Source of the DNA: Providencia huaxiensis
Lineage (GTDB): Bacteria; Pseudomonadota; Gammaproteobacteria; Enterobacterales; Enterobacteriaceae
Direction of reading: 5' to 3'
DNA length: 64,000 nucleotides
Assembly (NCBI RefSeq): GCF_002843235.3
Contig: NZ_CP031123.2
Coordinates: 2,294,001 to 2,358,000 of the forward strand
The translations under genes were made by a program, and so were the position numbers. Of the stretch, positions 54,911 through 63,987 are shown piece by piece. Positions within the stretch are counted from its first letter, which is position 1; each line of letters opens with the position of its first letter. Below the pieces are notes generated by a model. It saw only the letters and a list, made by a program, of their open reading frames with translations. It was not told the DNA's origin and ran no database searches.

Positions 54911-55540
54911 TTATATAAGCTGTTTAGATGAAATAACATGAACCCCTTTAGTGGGGCTCACTGCGGATTCAAATAATGCCTTCGCAATATGTGTTGCAGG
55001 GCTAACTTGGCAACTGGCAGGCAATACAGATGATAGAAAAGAAATAATTCGTATCACAACAACTTCCCCCAAACGCGTATGTTCACGCTCACCACCAATC
55101 ACATTCGGCCGAACCAAAGTTAAAGAATCAAAACCCAGTGACATTAAATCTTGTTCAAGCTGCCCTTTGACTCGGCTATAGAAAAATGGTGACTTCGCAT
55201 TTGCCCCCAACGCAGAAGTCAATACAAATGTTGGGCAACGCCATTTTTTGGCCAGCTGCGCACAGGTTAAAGGATAGGTGTAGTCTACTTGGCGAAATGC
55301 CGCCTTCGAGCCCGCCGCTTTGAGGGTTGAGCCCAGCGCACAAATCACAGCATCGACTTCCCATAATGCAGCCTCGTCAGGCAAATGATTAAAATCAACA
55401 ATAGGTGCTTGTAATTTCTCATGTTCTGCTAATGCATGTCGTGTTGGCGCTATCACCTGAGTCACACGAGAGTCTGCCAGAGCCAATGATAAAACATGGC
55501 TGCCCACAAGGCCTGTCGCACCTAAAAGTAATATTTTCAT
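54911..55540 (-). CDS. NAD(P)-binding short-chain oxidoreductase-like protein
   Basis: Atypical SDR of the HTATIP2/YbjT-like group, 209 residues; substrate unknown. The N-terminus is a Rossmann motif MKILLLGATGLVGSHVL. AVICALGSTLKAAGS and the FYSRVKGQLEQDL segment (Tyr-x3-Lys) are typical of the group, and LTLVRPNVIGG follows. The ATG at 55540 has GGGTGA upstream; a GTG three codons earlier is less likely. Monocistronic and divergent from the haem operon. Confidence 0.82.
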   Translation of the reverse strand: MKILLLGATGLVGSHVLSLALADSRVTQVIAPTRHALAEHEKLQAPIVDFNHLPDEAALWEVDAVICALGSTLKAAGSKAAFRQVDYTYPLTCAQLAKKWRCPTFVLTSALGANAKSPFFYSRVKGQLEQDLMSLGFDSLTLVRPNVIGGEREHTRLGEVVVIRIISFLSSVLPASCQVSPATHIAKALFESAVSPTKGVHVISSKQLI

Positions 55541-55667
55541 TTTATTCACCCATGCAATGAATGGAGAAATTCAATTATAGCCTTGTCAGTGGGGTTCCAC
55601 TAGATTAATGCTGTTTTTTCGTACTAACTTAGTTTTTTGTGGCTCTTTTGTTGTTTGATTGTGAAAA

Positions 55668-55713
55668 TTGCTTGATATTAGCAATCATTCTAAAGATAAT
55701 CATTCTCAATATC
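55668..55713 (+). promoter_or_regulatory. hem operon promoter with Fur box
   Basis: TTGCTT (-35, 55668-55673), a 17-bp spacer and TAAAGA (-10, 55691-55696) form a sigma-70 promoter. A Fur box at 55695-55713 matches the 19-bp consensus GATAATGATAATCATTATC at 15 positions and overlaps the -10 element, so iron-replete Fur would block transcription. Confidence 0.8.
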
Positions 55714-55737
55714 ATTTCGATTATCAACAAACTTAGT

Positions 55738-55923
55738 ATGGTAAATAATATGACAGCCCCAGTTGCAGAAAATACCGTCGAAACGGCAAAACACACCGTA
55801 AAAACTGACGTGATAGAAAGCCAACAATTATTGGGCCCTGCCGGTAAGGTCTCAATTCAACATAATGGCGAGCTTTATCAATTGAGACAAACACGTACCG
55901 GTAAATTGATCTTAACTAAGTAA
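55738..55923 (+). CDS. hemP: Hemin uptake protein HemP
   Basis: Small protein that opens many haem uptake operons; homologues (HmuP) help activate receptor expression. The 61 residues end in the family signature [33 protein letters not shown] block (residues 33-61). The start is uncertain: ATG at 55738 ([12 protein letters not shown]) or at 55750; neither has a good ribosome site. The Fur-regulated promoter lies immediately upstream. Confidence 0.85.
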   Translation: MVNNMTAPVAENTVETAKHTVKTDVIESQQLLGPAGKVSIQHNGELYQLRQTRTGKLILTK

Positions 55924-56353
55924 GCCATACCCAAAGTAAGTCGCACCAAAACTTAATTCGCAAGCCACCTAGAGCAGTTATCCAGGCAGCCAGCTTAATC
56001 TAAACATAGGAAAAGGTTTCTTATGGAGTTTAAACTGACGTCTGTATTCCACATTTGTACCGCTAAATATCGAATTAGCAAGGATAGCCACTCGATACTT
56101 TACTATCGCACAGCGGTCGCTTTCATGTGCAAAACCCTAAATAGTCCTGCTGAACACAAACCAGTAGTCTGCTATTACCTCAGCTTTATACTTTCATTAT
56201 GTGTTTACTCCTCTTGCTATGTTCAGACACTACTTACATGCAATTTTTCCTGTGTCATACCGAATTCAGGTCCTCCAGACCAACGCATCGTCATCAATTA
56301 ATACGAATTCACTCTGCTTAATACAGATAAAAACTATATGGAGTATCACAATT
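55924..56353 (+). other. Long gap between hemP and hemR
   Basis: 430 bp before the receptor. A 92-codon frame at 56023-56301 is preceded by AGGAAAAGG, but its product (many Cys and Tyr, no recognisable domain) is not like any family known to me and is probably not a gene. The stretch may be a regulated leader in which HemP or a small RNA controls hemR translation; no specific site was recognised. Confidence 0.4.
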
Positions 56354-58369
56354 ATGTCCCCTGTTTTGCGAATGTCAGTCCTGACCAGCGCCATCTTAGG
56401 CGTGATAGCAAGTGCTCAAGCACAAACGACAGAGCCAACACCCAAAAAAAACCATCATGATGTGATGACCGTTTATGCGACAGGTAGCGAACGAGACAGT
56501 TTTGAAGCCCCGATGATGGTTACTGTGATTAAAAACGATTCACCTGAAACGCAAACGGCCAATACGGTCAATGATATTTTACGCAAAGTACCAGGGATTG
56601 GTGTCACGGGAACCAGTCGAACGAATGGGCAAGATATCTATATGCGCGGCTTCGATCGTAAAGGGATTTTGACCCTTGTGGACGGTGTACGCCAAGGCAC
56701 AGATACAGGCCATGTCAACGGCACGTTTATTGACCCGGCTCTGATTAAGCAAGTTGAAATCATCCGTGGCCCTTCTGCTCTGCTCTATGGCAGTGGTGCT
56801 ATGGGAGGTGTGATTGCTTGGGAAACTGTTGATGCCAAAGACTTGTTGCGTGAAGGCCAAGACCACGGTTTCCGTGTCTTTACCGAAGCTGCTACCGGCG
56901 ATCATAGCTTCGGTTTCGGCGGTACCGCATTTGGTCGTAGTGATAACCTTGATGGGTTATTCAGCTTTGTGACAAAAGAAACCGGTAATGTCCGCATGAG
57001 TAATGGCGATGACATGAAAAACAAAGAAACCATCGGTAACCTGCTCGCGAAAGGTACATGGCAAATCGATGATGCACAAAAATTATCAGGCCAAATGCGC
57101 TACTATAACAACGATGCCTATGAGCCGAAAAACCCACAACAAATCACCAGTGCCAGTAAAAACTTAAAAGTGAACCGCACCACCCGCCAACGTGATGCGC
57201 AAGCTACTTACAACTTAAAACCGTCTTCGCAAGATTGGCTTAACCTGACAGTAACGCCCTATTATTCTGAGGTCAATATTACGGCTAAAGGCCAAGGCAC
57301 TCCTTACGAGGGCCGGACACAGAAAACTTATGGGATGAAGGTTGATAACAAAACCAATTTCTATGATTTCCCTCTCGCTGCCCACAACTTAACGTATGGC
57401 AGTGAAGCTTATCAGCAAAAACAGACCCCTTATGCCAACACAACCCAATTCCCCGATGCGGACATCACCTTTGCATCCGGCTTTTTACAAGATGAAATTA
57501 GCCTAAAAGATTTACCTGTTTCCTTTATTGTCGGTACGCGCTATGACCATTATAAAGCCACATCGGATGGCAATGAAGATGTGAAAAAAGGTAAATGGTC
57601 ATCTAAAGGTGCCGTTAGCATTACACCAACAGAGTGGTCAATGCTATTTGCGTCATATTCAGAAGCCTTCCGAGCCCCTTCTATGATGGAAATGTATAAC
57701 GACGAGGTCCATTTCCAAATGGGGCCAATCGTTAATAGATGGAAGCCAAACCCTAATCTGAAACCTGAATCAACCCGTACTGCAGAATATGGTTTTGGTC
57801 TGCGTTTCGATGACTTATTGACGGATCGCGATAACCTGCAATTTAAAGCCAGTTATTTTGATACCAAAGCCAAAGACTATATCAATACTTACGTGACAAC
57901 ACCTGATTTTAGAAATCCTAAAAATAACTACACCACATCAATCAATACTAAACGCGCCAAAATTTGGGGATGGGATGCCTCGATGGATTATAAAACAGAC
58001 TATTTCAACTGGAGTTTGGCTTATAACCATACTGAAGGAAAAGATGAATCTAATGGAAAATCAATAACATCAATTAAACCTGATTCTGTCACCAGTAATC
58101 TGGCCGTGCCTATCTCAGACAGCGGTTTTTCCGTGGGCTGGTTAGGGGAATTTACGCGCCATACTGAATTCAATAAAGCCTCTAAAGCAGAACAACAAGC
58201 GGGCTATGCCGTGCATGACTTCTACGTCAGCTACCAAGGTGACGGGCAACTCAAAGGGTTAGGAACCAGTGTCGTGTTAGGCAATGCTTTTGATAAAGAA
58301 TATTACTCATCACAAGGCATTCCTCAAGATGGACGTAATGCCAAGCTGCTTGTCAGCTTCCAATGGTAA
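56354..58369 (+). CDS. hemR: TonB-dependent hemin receptor
   Basis: Outer membrane receptor that takes up haem from haemoproteins. The 671 residues have a signal peptide (cleaved near ASAQA-Q), a TonB box-like HDVMTVYATG, a plug (about 45-160, with LRKVPGIGVTGTSRTNGQDIYMRGFDRKG-type region and IIRGPSALLYGSGAMGG) and a barrel with FRAP...His...NPNL (FRAPSMMEMYNDEVHF, PNPNLKPE). It ends in the aromatic LLVSFQW. The ATG at 56354 follows GGAG; longer in-frame starts do not give a signal peptide. Followed 25 bp later by hemS. Confidence 0.95.
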   Translation: MSPVLRMSVLTSAILGVIASAQAQTTEPTPKKNHHDVMTVYATGSERDSFEAPMMVTVIKNDSPETQTANTVNDILRKVPGIGVTGTSRTNGQDIYMRGFDRKGILTLVDGVRQGTDTGHVNGTFIDPALIKQVEIIRGPSALLYGSGAMGGVIAWETVDAKDLLREGQDHGFRVFTEAATGDHSFGFGGTAFGRSDNLDGLFSFVTKETGNVRMSNGDDMKNKETIGNLLAKGTWQIDDAQKLSGQMRYYNNDAYEPKNPQQITSASKNLKVNRTTRQRDAQATYNLKPSSQDWLNLTVTPYYSEVNITAKGQGTPYEGRTQKTYGMKVDNKTNFYDFPLAAHNLTYGSEAYQQKQTPYANTTQFPDADITFASGFLQDEISLKDLPVSFIVGTRYDHYKATSDGNEDVKKGKWSSKGAVSITPTEWSMLFASYSEAFRAPSMMEMYNDEVHFQMGPIVNRWKPNPNLKPESTRTAEYGFGLRFDDLLTDRDNLQFKASYFDTKAKDYINTYVTTPDFRNPKNNYTTSINTKRAKIWGWDASMDYKTDYFNWSLAYNHTEGKDESNGKSITSIKPDSVTSNLAVPISDSGFSVGWLGEFTRHTEFNKASKAEQQAGYAVHDFYVSYQGDGQLKGLGTSVVLGNAFDKEYYSSQGIPQDGRNAKLLVSFQW

Positions 58370-58394
58370 TTCACACAATATTAAGGAGATAAAC

Positions 58395-59444
58395 GTGAAT
58401 TCAGCACTTTACGAGCGTTACCAACAAGCAAAAACAGATAACAAAGCCAAATACGCTCGCGATCTCGCCGCTTATTTAAATGTATCTGAAGCTCAGCTGC
58501 TGCATAGTCGTGTTGGCCACGACAAAGCGGTTCGTTTAAACGTCGATGCCCCCACTTTATTGACAGAATTAGCCACTGTTGGAAAAGTGAAAGCGATTAC
58601 CCGTAACGAGTACGTGGTTCATGAGCAAGTTGGCCGTTATGACAATGCGACATTTAGCCCCCATGGCGGTTTGATTTTAAACCCTCGTGCCCTTGATTTA
58701 CGGATGTTTTTCAGCCATTGGGACGCTATCTTTGCTTTGACAGAAGACAGCAAGCACGGTGAACGTCATAGTGTCCAATTCTTTGATAAACAAGGTGATG
58801 CACTACATAAAGTTTACACCACCGATGAAACGGACATGGCGGCATGGCAAGCACTGATTGAAAAATACGCTACGCCAGACAATGCCGAGTTAACCCACGA
58901 ACCTGCGGCTGCATTTACTAATCAGCCCGTCAGCGAAGAACTGAAACAACAGTTAGAGCAAGAGTGGCGCAACATGACGGACGTTCACCAGTTCTTTGTT
59001 CTGCTCAAGAAAAACAACCTCAGCCGCCAGCAAGTTTTCGCTGCGGTTAGCGATGATTTAGCGTGGAAAGTGCCTAATGATTCCTTCAATCAGCTGATTA
59101 ACACGGCGTTCAAAGATCAAAATGAAATTATGATTTTTGTGGGCAACCGCGGATGTGTGCAAATTTTTACTGGTGAAATCAAAAAAATCATGCCATATCA
59201 AAGTGAAGGTTCAGACTTAAAGTGGCTAAATATTTTCAACCCTGATTTCACCTTGCACATGATTGAAAATGGGATTGCCGAATGCTGGGTTACACGTAAA
59301 CCAACACAAGATGGCCATGTAACTAGCCTTGAAGTCTTCGATAACCAAGGAAATCAAATCGCACAAATGTATGGGCAGCGTACGGAAGGGACTCCAGAGC
59401 AAGAGCAATGGCGCCAACAAGTCACCGCATTACCCCGCATTTAA
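58395..59444 (+). CDS. hemS: Hemin-degrading/haem transport factor HemS
   Basis: Cytoplasmic haem-binding protein that handles or degrades imported haem. The 349 residues form two repeated halves, as in Yersinia HemS: RNEYVVHEQVGRYDN...GLILNPRALDLRMFFSHW (N-half) and FVGNRGCVQIFTGEIKKIMP...WLNIFNPDFTLHM (C-half). The start is GTG at 58395, fixed by AAGGAG six bases before it; ATG alternatives upstream lie inside hemR. Confidence 0.93.
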   Translation: MNSALYERYQQAKTDNKAKYARDLAAYLNVSEAQLLHSRVGHDKAVRLNVDAPTLLTELATVGKVKAITRNEYVVHEQVGRYDNATFSPHGGLILNPRALDLRMFFSHWDAIFALTEDSKHGERHSVQFFDKQGDALHKVYTTDETDMAAWQALIEKYATPDNAELTHEPAAAFTNQPVSEELKQQLEQEWRNMTDVHQFFVLLKKNNLSRQQVFAAVSDDLAWKVPNDSFNQLINTAFKDQNEIMIFVGNRGCVQIFTGEIKKIMPYQSEGSDLKWLNIFNPDFTLHMIENGIAECWVTRKPTQDGHVTSLEVFDNQGNQIAQMYGQRTEGTPEQEQWRQQVTALPRI

Positions 59445-59459
59445 AATAGGTAACTTATT

Positions 59460-60281
59460 ATGAAACAATGGCTTCTAATCTTATCAACGCTGTTTATCTC
59501 TTTTGGTTCTTATGCAGCAGAACGTATCGTCACCTTAGGGGGTGATGTGACGGAAATTGTGTATGAACTCGGAGCACAGGAACAGCTCGTCGCCCGTGAC
59601 AGCACCAGCCTTCACCCAGAGCAAGCCACCAAGCTCCCTGATGTAGGCTATATGCGTATGCTTAACGCAGAAGGCGTGCTGTCAATGCGCCCGACTTTAG
59701 TACTTGCGAGTGAGTTAGCCAAACCCTCAATGGCTCTCTCGCAAATCGAAAAAAGTGGCGTAAAAATTATTAAGGTGACAGGGAAACCCAGTTTAGAAGC
59801 CATTCCAGAAAAAATTACCACCATCGCTAACGTGGTCGGTAAAACAGAGCAAGGAAAGCAATTAGTTAATCAATTTAACCAACAGCTCAGCCAAGTAAAT
59901 ACAACTCCTATCGATAAAAAAGTCCTGTTCATTATGAGCCACGGTGGTGTTATGCCTTTAGCGGCAGGACGGCACACAGCGGCAGACAGCGTGATTAACG
60001 CAGTCGGTGCAAAAAATGCCATGAGCAGCTTCGACAGCTATCGTCCTCTATCCCAAGAAGGTTTGCTATCAAGCCAACCCGATTTAATCATTTTCACCAA
60101 AGAAGGGGTTAAATCATTAGGAGGAATAGAAAAAGTGTGGAAATTACAAGGAATGTCAATGACCCCCGCGGGGAAAAATAAAGCGCTTCTGGTTGTTGAT
60201 GATGTCGGCATGCTCACCTTCAGTTTAGGTACGCCTGAAGTCATGAAACAACTACGTGAGGCATTAGAAAAATCCCAATGA
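59460..60281 (+). CDS. hemT: Hemin ABC transporter periplasmic binding protein
   Basis: Carries haem from the receptor to the inner membrane permease. The 273 residues have a signal peptide (MKQWLLILSTLFISFGSYA) and a class III binding-protein fold (ERIVTLGGDVTEIVYELGAQEQLVARD, PDVGYMRMLNAEGVLSMRPTLV). The PLAAGRHTAADSVINAVGAKNA block is typical of hemin-binding HemT/HmuT. The stop overlaps the hemU start (ATGA). Confidence 0.94.
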   Translation: MKQWLLILSTLFISFGSYAAERIVTLGGDVTEIVYELGAQEQLVARDSTSLHPEQATKLPDVGYMRMLNAEGVLSMRPTLVLASELAKPSMALSQIEKSGVKIIKVTGKPSLEAIPEKITTIANVVGKTEQGKQLVNQFNQQLSQVNTTPIDKKVLFIMSHGGVMPLAAGRHTAADSVINAVGAKNAMSSFDSYRPLSQEGLLSSQPDLIIFTKEGVKSLGGIEKVWKLQGMSMTPAGKNKALLVVDDVGMLTFSLGTPEVMKQLREALEKSQ

Positions 60282-61279
60282 GTCGCTTTAAAAACCCATT
60301 TTTGGTGATTATCGTTTTATTGTTCGCACTTGGTGGTTTAGTTCTCATCGCGTCGAATGCAGGCGCAATGAACTTTTCATTAAAAGCACTGTGGCAGGCA
60401 TCTGCCACAGACTCGGATTGGCAGATATGGCTGAATATCCGCCTTCCTCGTGTGTTAATTGCCATTTTAGTCGGCCTTGCTTTGGCGGTGTCTGGTGCCA
60501 TTATGCAAGGGTTATTTCGTAATCCTCTCGCAGATCCGAGCTTACTCGGTATCAGCAGCGGTGCAGCCCTATCCGTTGCTGCATTTATTGTTTTCTCGGT
60601 TTCATTACCTACCGTGATGCAAGGGTATGGCCATGTTGCTGCCGCTTTTATTGGTAGCCTAGCCGTTTCTTTTATTATTTTTAGCTTAAATCGCTCATCA
60701 AATGGCAACCTCGCAAAGTTACTTCTCGCAGGCATCGCTATCAATGCACTGTGCATGTCATTCATTGGCGTTCTTAGCTATATCAGCAATGACCAACAAC
60801 TAAGAACATTCAGCTTATGGATGATGGGCACACTCGGTAATGTTGACTGGACGTCATTGACCATTGCAGCTTCCGTGATTCTGCCTATTTGTGCTATCTG
60901 TCTAATGCAGGGCGCTAAACTCAATATTCTGCAATTAGGTGATGAAGATGCACATTACCTTGGGCTTAATGTTGAACGAACCAAATTTATTTTATTATTC
61001 CTCAGTGCCATGTTAGTCGGTTGTGCTGTTGCTATGAGCGGCGTTATTGGTTTTGTTGGCCTCGTGGTTCCGCACCTCATTCGCATGACGCTCGGGCCTG
61101 ATCATCGTTGGCTCATTCCAGGTTCAGCTATCGTCGGTGCGGGGTTATTACTCATTGCCGATACTGTCGCGAGGACTGCGGTTGCACCTGCTGAAATTCC
61201 TGTTGGTTTACTGACAGGTTTGATTGGTGGCCCCTACTTCTTATGGCTTATTTTACGCCAGCCTGCAGGGAGGATCTAA
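60278..61279 (+). CDS. hemU: Hemin ABC transporter permease
   Basis: FecCD-family inner membrane permease, 333 residues with about ten hydrophobic helices. Family landmarks are [43 protein letters not shown] and [16 protein letters not shown]. It overlaps hemT by 4 bp; hemV starts 3 bases after its stop. Confidence 0.95.
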   Translation: MSRFKNPFLVIIVLLFALGGLVLIASNAGAMNFSLKALWQASATDSDWQIWLNIRLPRVLIAILVGLALAVSGAIMQGLFRNPLADPSLLGISSGAALSVAAFIVFSVSLPTVMQGYGHVAAAFIGSLAVSFIIFSLNRSSNGNLAKLLLAGIAINALCMSFIGVLSYISNDQQLRTFSLWMMGTLGNVDWTSLTIAASVILPICAICLMQGAKLNILQLGDEDAHYLGLNVERTKFILLFLSAMLVGCAVAMSGVIGFVGLVVPHLIRMTLGPDHRWLIPGSAIVGAGLLLIADTVARTAVAPAEIPVGLLTGLIGGPYFLWLILRQPAGRI

Positions 61280-61281
61280 AT

Positions 61282-62070
61282 ATGCAAACAAAACCGTTCT
61301 TGTTAGAAGCCCAAAATTTATCGTATAAAATCAGTGAAAAAACGCTTATAGATAATGTGAGTTTATCTATTGAGCAAGGGGAATTCGTGGTGATTATTGG
61401 TCCCAATGGCGCAGGGAAATCCAGCCTATTAAAATTGCTAACAGGCTATAACACCCCAACTCATGGCGCATGTTTTATTGAGGGCCGAGCGATGGTTGAC
61501 TGGGACCATAATGCATTAGCGCGAAAACGTGCCGTCATGAAACAACATAGTCACTTACAATTTGCTTTTACTGTTGAAGATGTCGTTGCGATGGGGAGAA
61601 CCCCCTACGGCTCAGAGCACAAACACACCGCCATCGATGAAGCCTTATCACAAACCAGTTGCCAATCACTACGGCAGCGAGACTACCGCCAACTTTCAGG
61701 GGGGGAACAGCAACGCGTTCAATTGGCTCGAGTATTAGCGCAATTATGGCAACCCACAGCTCAACCCGCTTGTTTGTTTCTCGATGAACCCACTTCAGCG
61801 CTTGATTTATATCACCAACAACATAGCTTACGGCTACTACATCAACTTACACGTCAACGACCGTTAGGCGTTTGCTGTGTATTACATGACCTTAATCTAA
61901 CCGCATTATATGCAGATAAAGTGTTATTAATTCATGATGGGAAGTTGGTCGCCCAAGGTTCCCCTACCGATGTTTTAACGACTGAAAACTTAACACGTTG
62001 GTACCAAGCTGACCTCGGTGTAACTCAACATCCTGAAAATAACACGCCTCACATTTATTTGCGTCACTAA
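61282..62070 (+). CDS. hemV: Hemin ABC transporter ATPase
   Basis: ATP-hydrolysing subunit that powers haem import with HemU. The 262 residues have Walker A GPNGAGKS at 40-47, the Q-loop (MKQHSHLQF), the signature LSGGEQQRV, Walker [13 protein letters not shown] and the H-loop [10 protein letters not shown]. The ATG at 61282 has GGGAGG upstream; an earlier in-frame start lies inside hemU. Last gene of the haem operon. Confidence 0.95.
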   Translation: MQTKPFLLEAQNLSYKISEKTLIDNVSLSIEQGEFVVIIGPNGAGKSSLLKLLTGYNTPTHGACFIEGRAMVDWDHNALARKRAVMKQHSHLQFAFTVEDVVAMGRTPYGSEHKHTAIDEALSQTSCQSLRQRDYRQLSGGEQQRVQLARVLAQLWQPTAQPACLFLDEPTSALDLYHQQHSLRLLHQLTRQRPLGVCCVLHDLNLTALYADKVLLIHDGKLVAQGSPTDVLTTENLTRWYQADLGVTQHPENNTPHIYLRH

Positions 62071-62082
62071 CTTAGGCTTAAT

Positions 62083-62125
62083 AAGCACTTTATTTAACCC
62101 ATTTTAAAGGTAAGGTGCTTTGTTA
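62083..62125 (+). terminator. Likely terminator of the haem operon
   Basis: AAGCACTTTA (62083-62092) pairs with TAAGGTGCTT (62111-62120), allowing one wobble. It lies 13 bp after the hemV stop and is followed by TGTTA, a weak U-tract. Confidence 0.5.
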
Positions 62126-62372
62126 TTTAGATCTTATTAAAAAATCATCAAGTCATATCTATTTTAATATTTAACTAATAGATTTAATAATCTTAATTTT
62201 TATATCAATAACCTTTACTCCCTTAGTGCACTTCAGTTAATAAAATAGTTATTAGCCTAAAAATGAGTAAAATCTATATAATCTATTAATAAAACCTTAA
62301 ACTTCAAAAATAAATCTCAAGTACTTTCACTTAGAATACCTTGGCATCGTGTAGGTATTTCAAAGGGTTTAC
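62126..62372. other. AT-rich gap before the first HEAT gene
   Basis: About 250 bp, extremely AT-rich, with no open frame of interest on either strand. It presumably contains the promoter of the small HEAT-repeat gene, but no clear elements were identified. Confidence 0.4.
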
Positions 62373-62585
62373 ATGGAAAATAACATTATTGAAACATTAA
62401 TTGAGTTAACACATCGTGGAAATGATGATGTTAAAATTGCAGCTATTTCAGCCTTAGGTGATTATAAAGTCACCGTTGAACAACAAAATGCAATCAATCG
62501 CTTACTTGAACTCTGTAAAGACCCTAATAGAGATGTTGCAGTGTCTGCAATAAAAGCATTAAGTAAACTCTCTGAACATTTTTAA
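62373..62585 (+). CDS. Tiny HEAT-repeat protein A
   Basis: 70 residues made of two HEAT-like helix pairs: IETLIELTHRGNDDVKIAAISALGDY and INRLLELCKDPNRDVAVSAIKALSKL. The Asp-Val and Ala-Ile-x-Ala-Leu positions are the HEAT consensus. No signal peptide. It is closely related to the protein encoded 273 bp downstream, so the pair is a recent tandem duplication. Possibly a protein-binding adaptor; function unknown. Confidence 0.72.
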   Translation: MENNIIETLIELTHRGNDDVKIAAISALGDYKVTVEQQNAINRLLELCKDPNRDVAVSAIKALSKLSEHF

Positions 62586-62658
62586 TCTAAAATCAATATC
62601 TTTCATTAATACTTTTTAAAACCAAAAGCTTTTAATTGAATCTCACCACCTCTCTAGT

Positions 62659-62708
62659 AGCTAACGGATGAATAGATAGTGATATTTCCACTTGTTCATC
62701 CGTTAGCT
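62659..62708. repeat. Perfect 14-bp inverted repeat between HEAT genes
   Basis: AGCTAACGGATGAA (62659-62672) and TTCATCCGTTAGCT (62695-62708) flank 22 bases. The stem would be stable in RNA; no T-run follows. Confidence 0.7.
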
Positions 62709-62858
62709 CCCCTCCATATTAACCAACACTCATATTAGTTGTGTTTTTTGATATTAATAAACCATTTCTTTTAGTAGCATTCCCAACATTGAGATTAGTA
62801 TTTGAAAAAAATGAGTTTTAATTAGCTTATTTATTAATACCCATAAGTAGGATAATAA

Positions 62859-63077
62859 ATGGATAGCAAAGTCATCAATACATTACTTGATTTAACAAAA
62901 AGAAAAAATGATGATGTGAAAATAGCCGCCATATCCGCTTTAGGTGATTGTAATATACGGCTAAAACAACATAGTACGATTAATCGGCTGCTTGAATTAT
63001 GTAATGACCCAAATAAAGATGTCGCAATCAGTGCCATTAAAGCAATAAGCAAGCTCTCATACGGGGGCTTCGAATAG
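62859..63077 (+). CDS. Tiny HEAT-repeat protein B
   Basis: 72 residues, paralogue of the preceding small gene: both share N-D-D-V-K-I-A-A-I-S-A-L-G-D and the INRLLELC-x-DPN-x-DVA-x-SAIKA-x-SKLS block. Differences concentrate in the linker between the two helix pairs, as expected after duplication under constraint. Function unknown. Confidence 0.72.
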   Translation: MDSKVINTLLDLTKRKNDDVKIAAISALGDCNIRLKQHSTINRLLELCNDPNKDVAISAIKAISKLSYGGFE

Positions 63078-63114
63078 TGATTTAGTCTTATTATGGTAAA
63101 ATTATAGAAATAGT

Positions 63115-63142
63115 TAGGTGAAACCAATTATTGGTCCCACCT
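63115..63142. terminator. Hairpin between HEAT gene B and fghA
   Basis: TAGGTG / CACCTA outer and ACCAA / TTGGT inner pairings form a hairpin between two convergent genes; a bidirectional terminator is likely. Confidence 0.5.
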
Positions 63143-63150
63143 AGTTATAT

Positions 63151-63987
63151 TTAGCGATTATCGTTTAAATAGCGAGCATGAAATGCAATATGCTCACCAA
63201 TAAAGCTACTAATAAAGTAGTAGCTGTGATCATAGCCATCACGAAGATTCAATCGATATTCAAATTGCTTTTTGTCACAAACACCAGCAAATAACTCAGG
63301 TTTTAATTGCTCTTGATAAAAAGGATCCGCAGTGCCTACATCCACTAAAATAGGTGGGATAGACTCAGATTTTTCAATCAGTTCAACTGTATCATATTGG
63401 GACCAACTACCCGTATCTTCCCCCAAATAAGCCGTAAAGGCTTTTCGTCCCCAAGGAACTTGGGTTGGCGCAACAATCGGAGAAAATGCAGATAAACTAC
63501 AATATCGACCTGGGTTACGTAAGCCAATCATTAAAGCCCCATGCCCTCCCATTGAATGGCCAAAAATAGAGCGTTTATCCGTTACAGGCAAATGCGTTTC
63601 AACTAAAGCGGGTAACTCAGATACGATATAATCATACATTTTGTAATGATTGCGCCATGGCGCTTGCTGAGCATTCACATAAAAACCTGCACCTTGCCCT
63701 AAATCATATGCCTCGTCATCAGCGACCTCAGCACCACGAGGGCTGGTATCTGGTGCAATTAAGATCACGCCATATTCTGCCGCAAATTGTTGGGCTCCCG
63801 CCTTAGTGATAAAGTTTTGTTCATTACAGGTTAACCCTGATAACCAATAAATCACTGGGCAAGGCGCTGTTTTCGCTTGTGGCGGTAGGTAGACGGCAAA
63901 CTTCATTTCACAGCCGAGTACGGTGGATTGATGTTGATAAACATCCTGCCAGCCCCCAAAGCACGCATGGCGTTCAATTCTCTCCAT
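63151..63987 (-). CDS. S-formylglutathione hydrolase
   Basis: Serine esterase that hydrolyses S-formylglutathione to formate and glutathione in formaldehyde detoxification (YeiG/FrmB family). The 278 residues show YLPPQAKTAPCPVIYWLSGLTCNEQNF-type oxyanion region, APDTSPRGAEV, the nucleophile elbow GHSMGGHGAL, a catalytic Asp region near VDVGTADPF and the histidine in GYDHSYYF. The ATG at 63987 is fixed by AAGGAG seven bases before it. Which paralogue (frmB or yeiG) cannot be settled from context, because the neighbouring dehydrogenase lies outside the window. Confidence 0.93.
   Translation of the reverse strand: MERIERHACFGGWQDVYQHQSTVLGCEMKFAVYLPPQAKTAPCPVIYWLSGLTCNEQNFITKAGAQQFAAEYGVILIAPDTSPRGAEVADDEAYDLGQGAGFYVNAQQAPWRNHYKMYDYIVSELPALVETHLPVTDKRSIFGHSMGGHGALMIGLRNPGRYCSLSAFSPIVAPTQVPWGRKAFTAYLGEDTGSWSQYDTVELIEKSESIPPILVDVGTADPFYQEQLKPELFAGVCDKKQFEYRLNLRDGYDHSYYFISSFIGEHIAFHARYLNDNR

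Noticed and set aside
56023..56301. 92-codon frame between hemP and hemR
   Set aside because: It has a plausible ribosome site, but composition and lack of any recognisable domain make it unlikely as a gene; treated as leader sequence.
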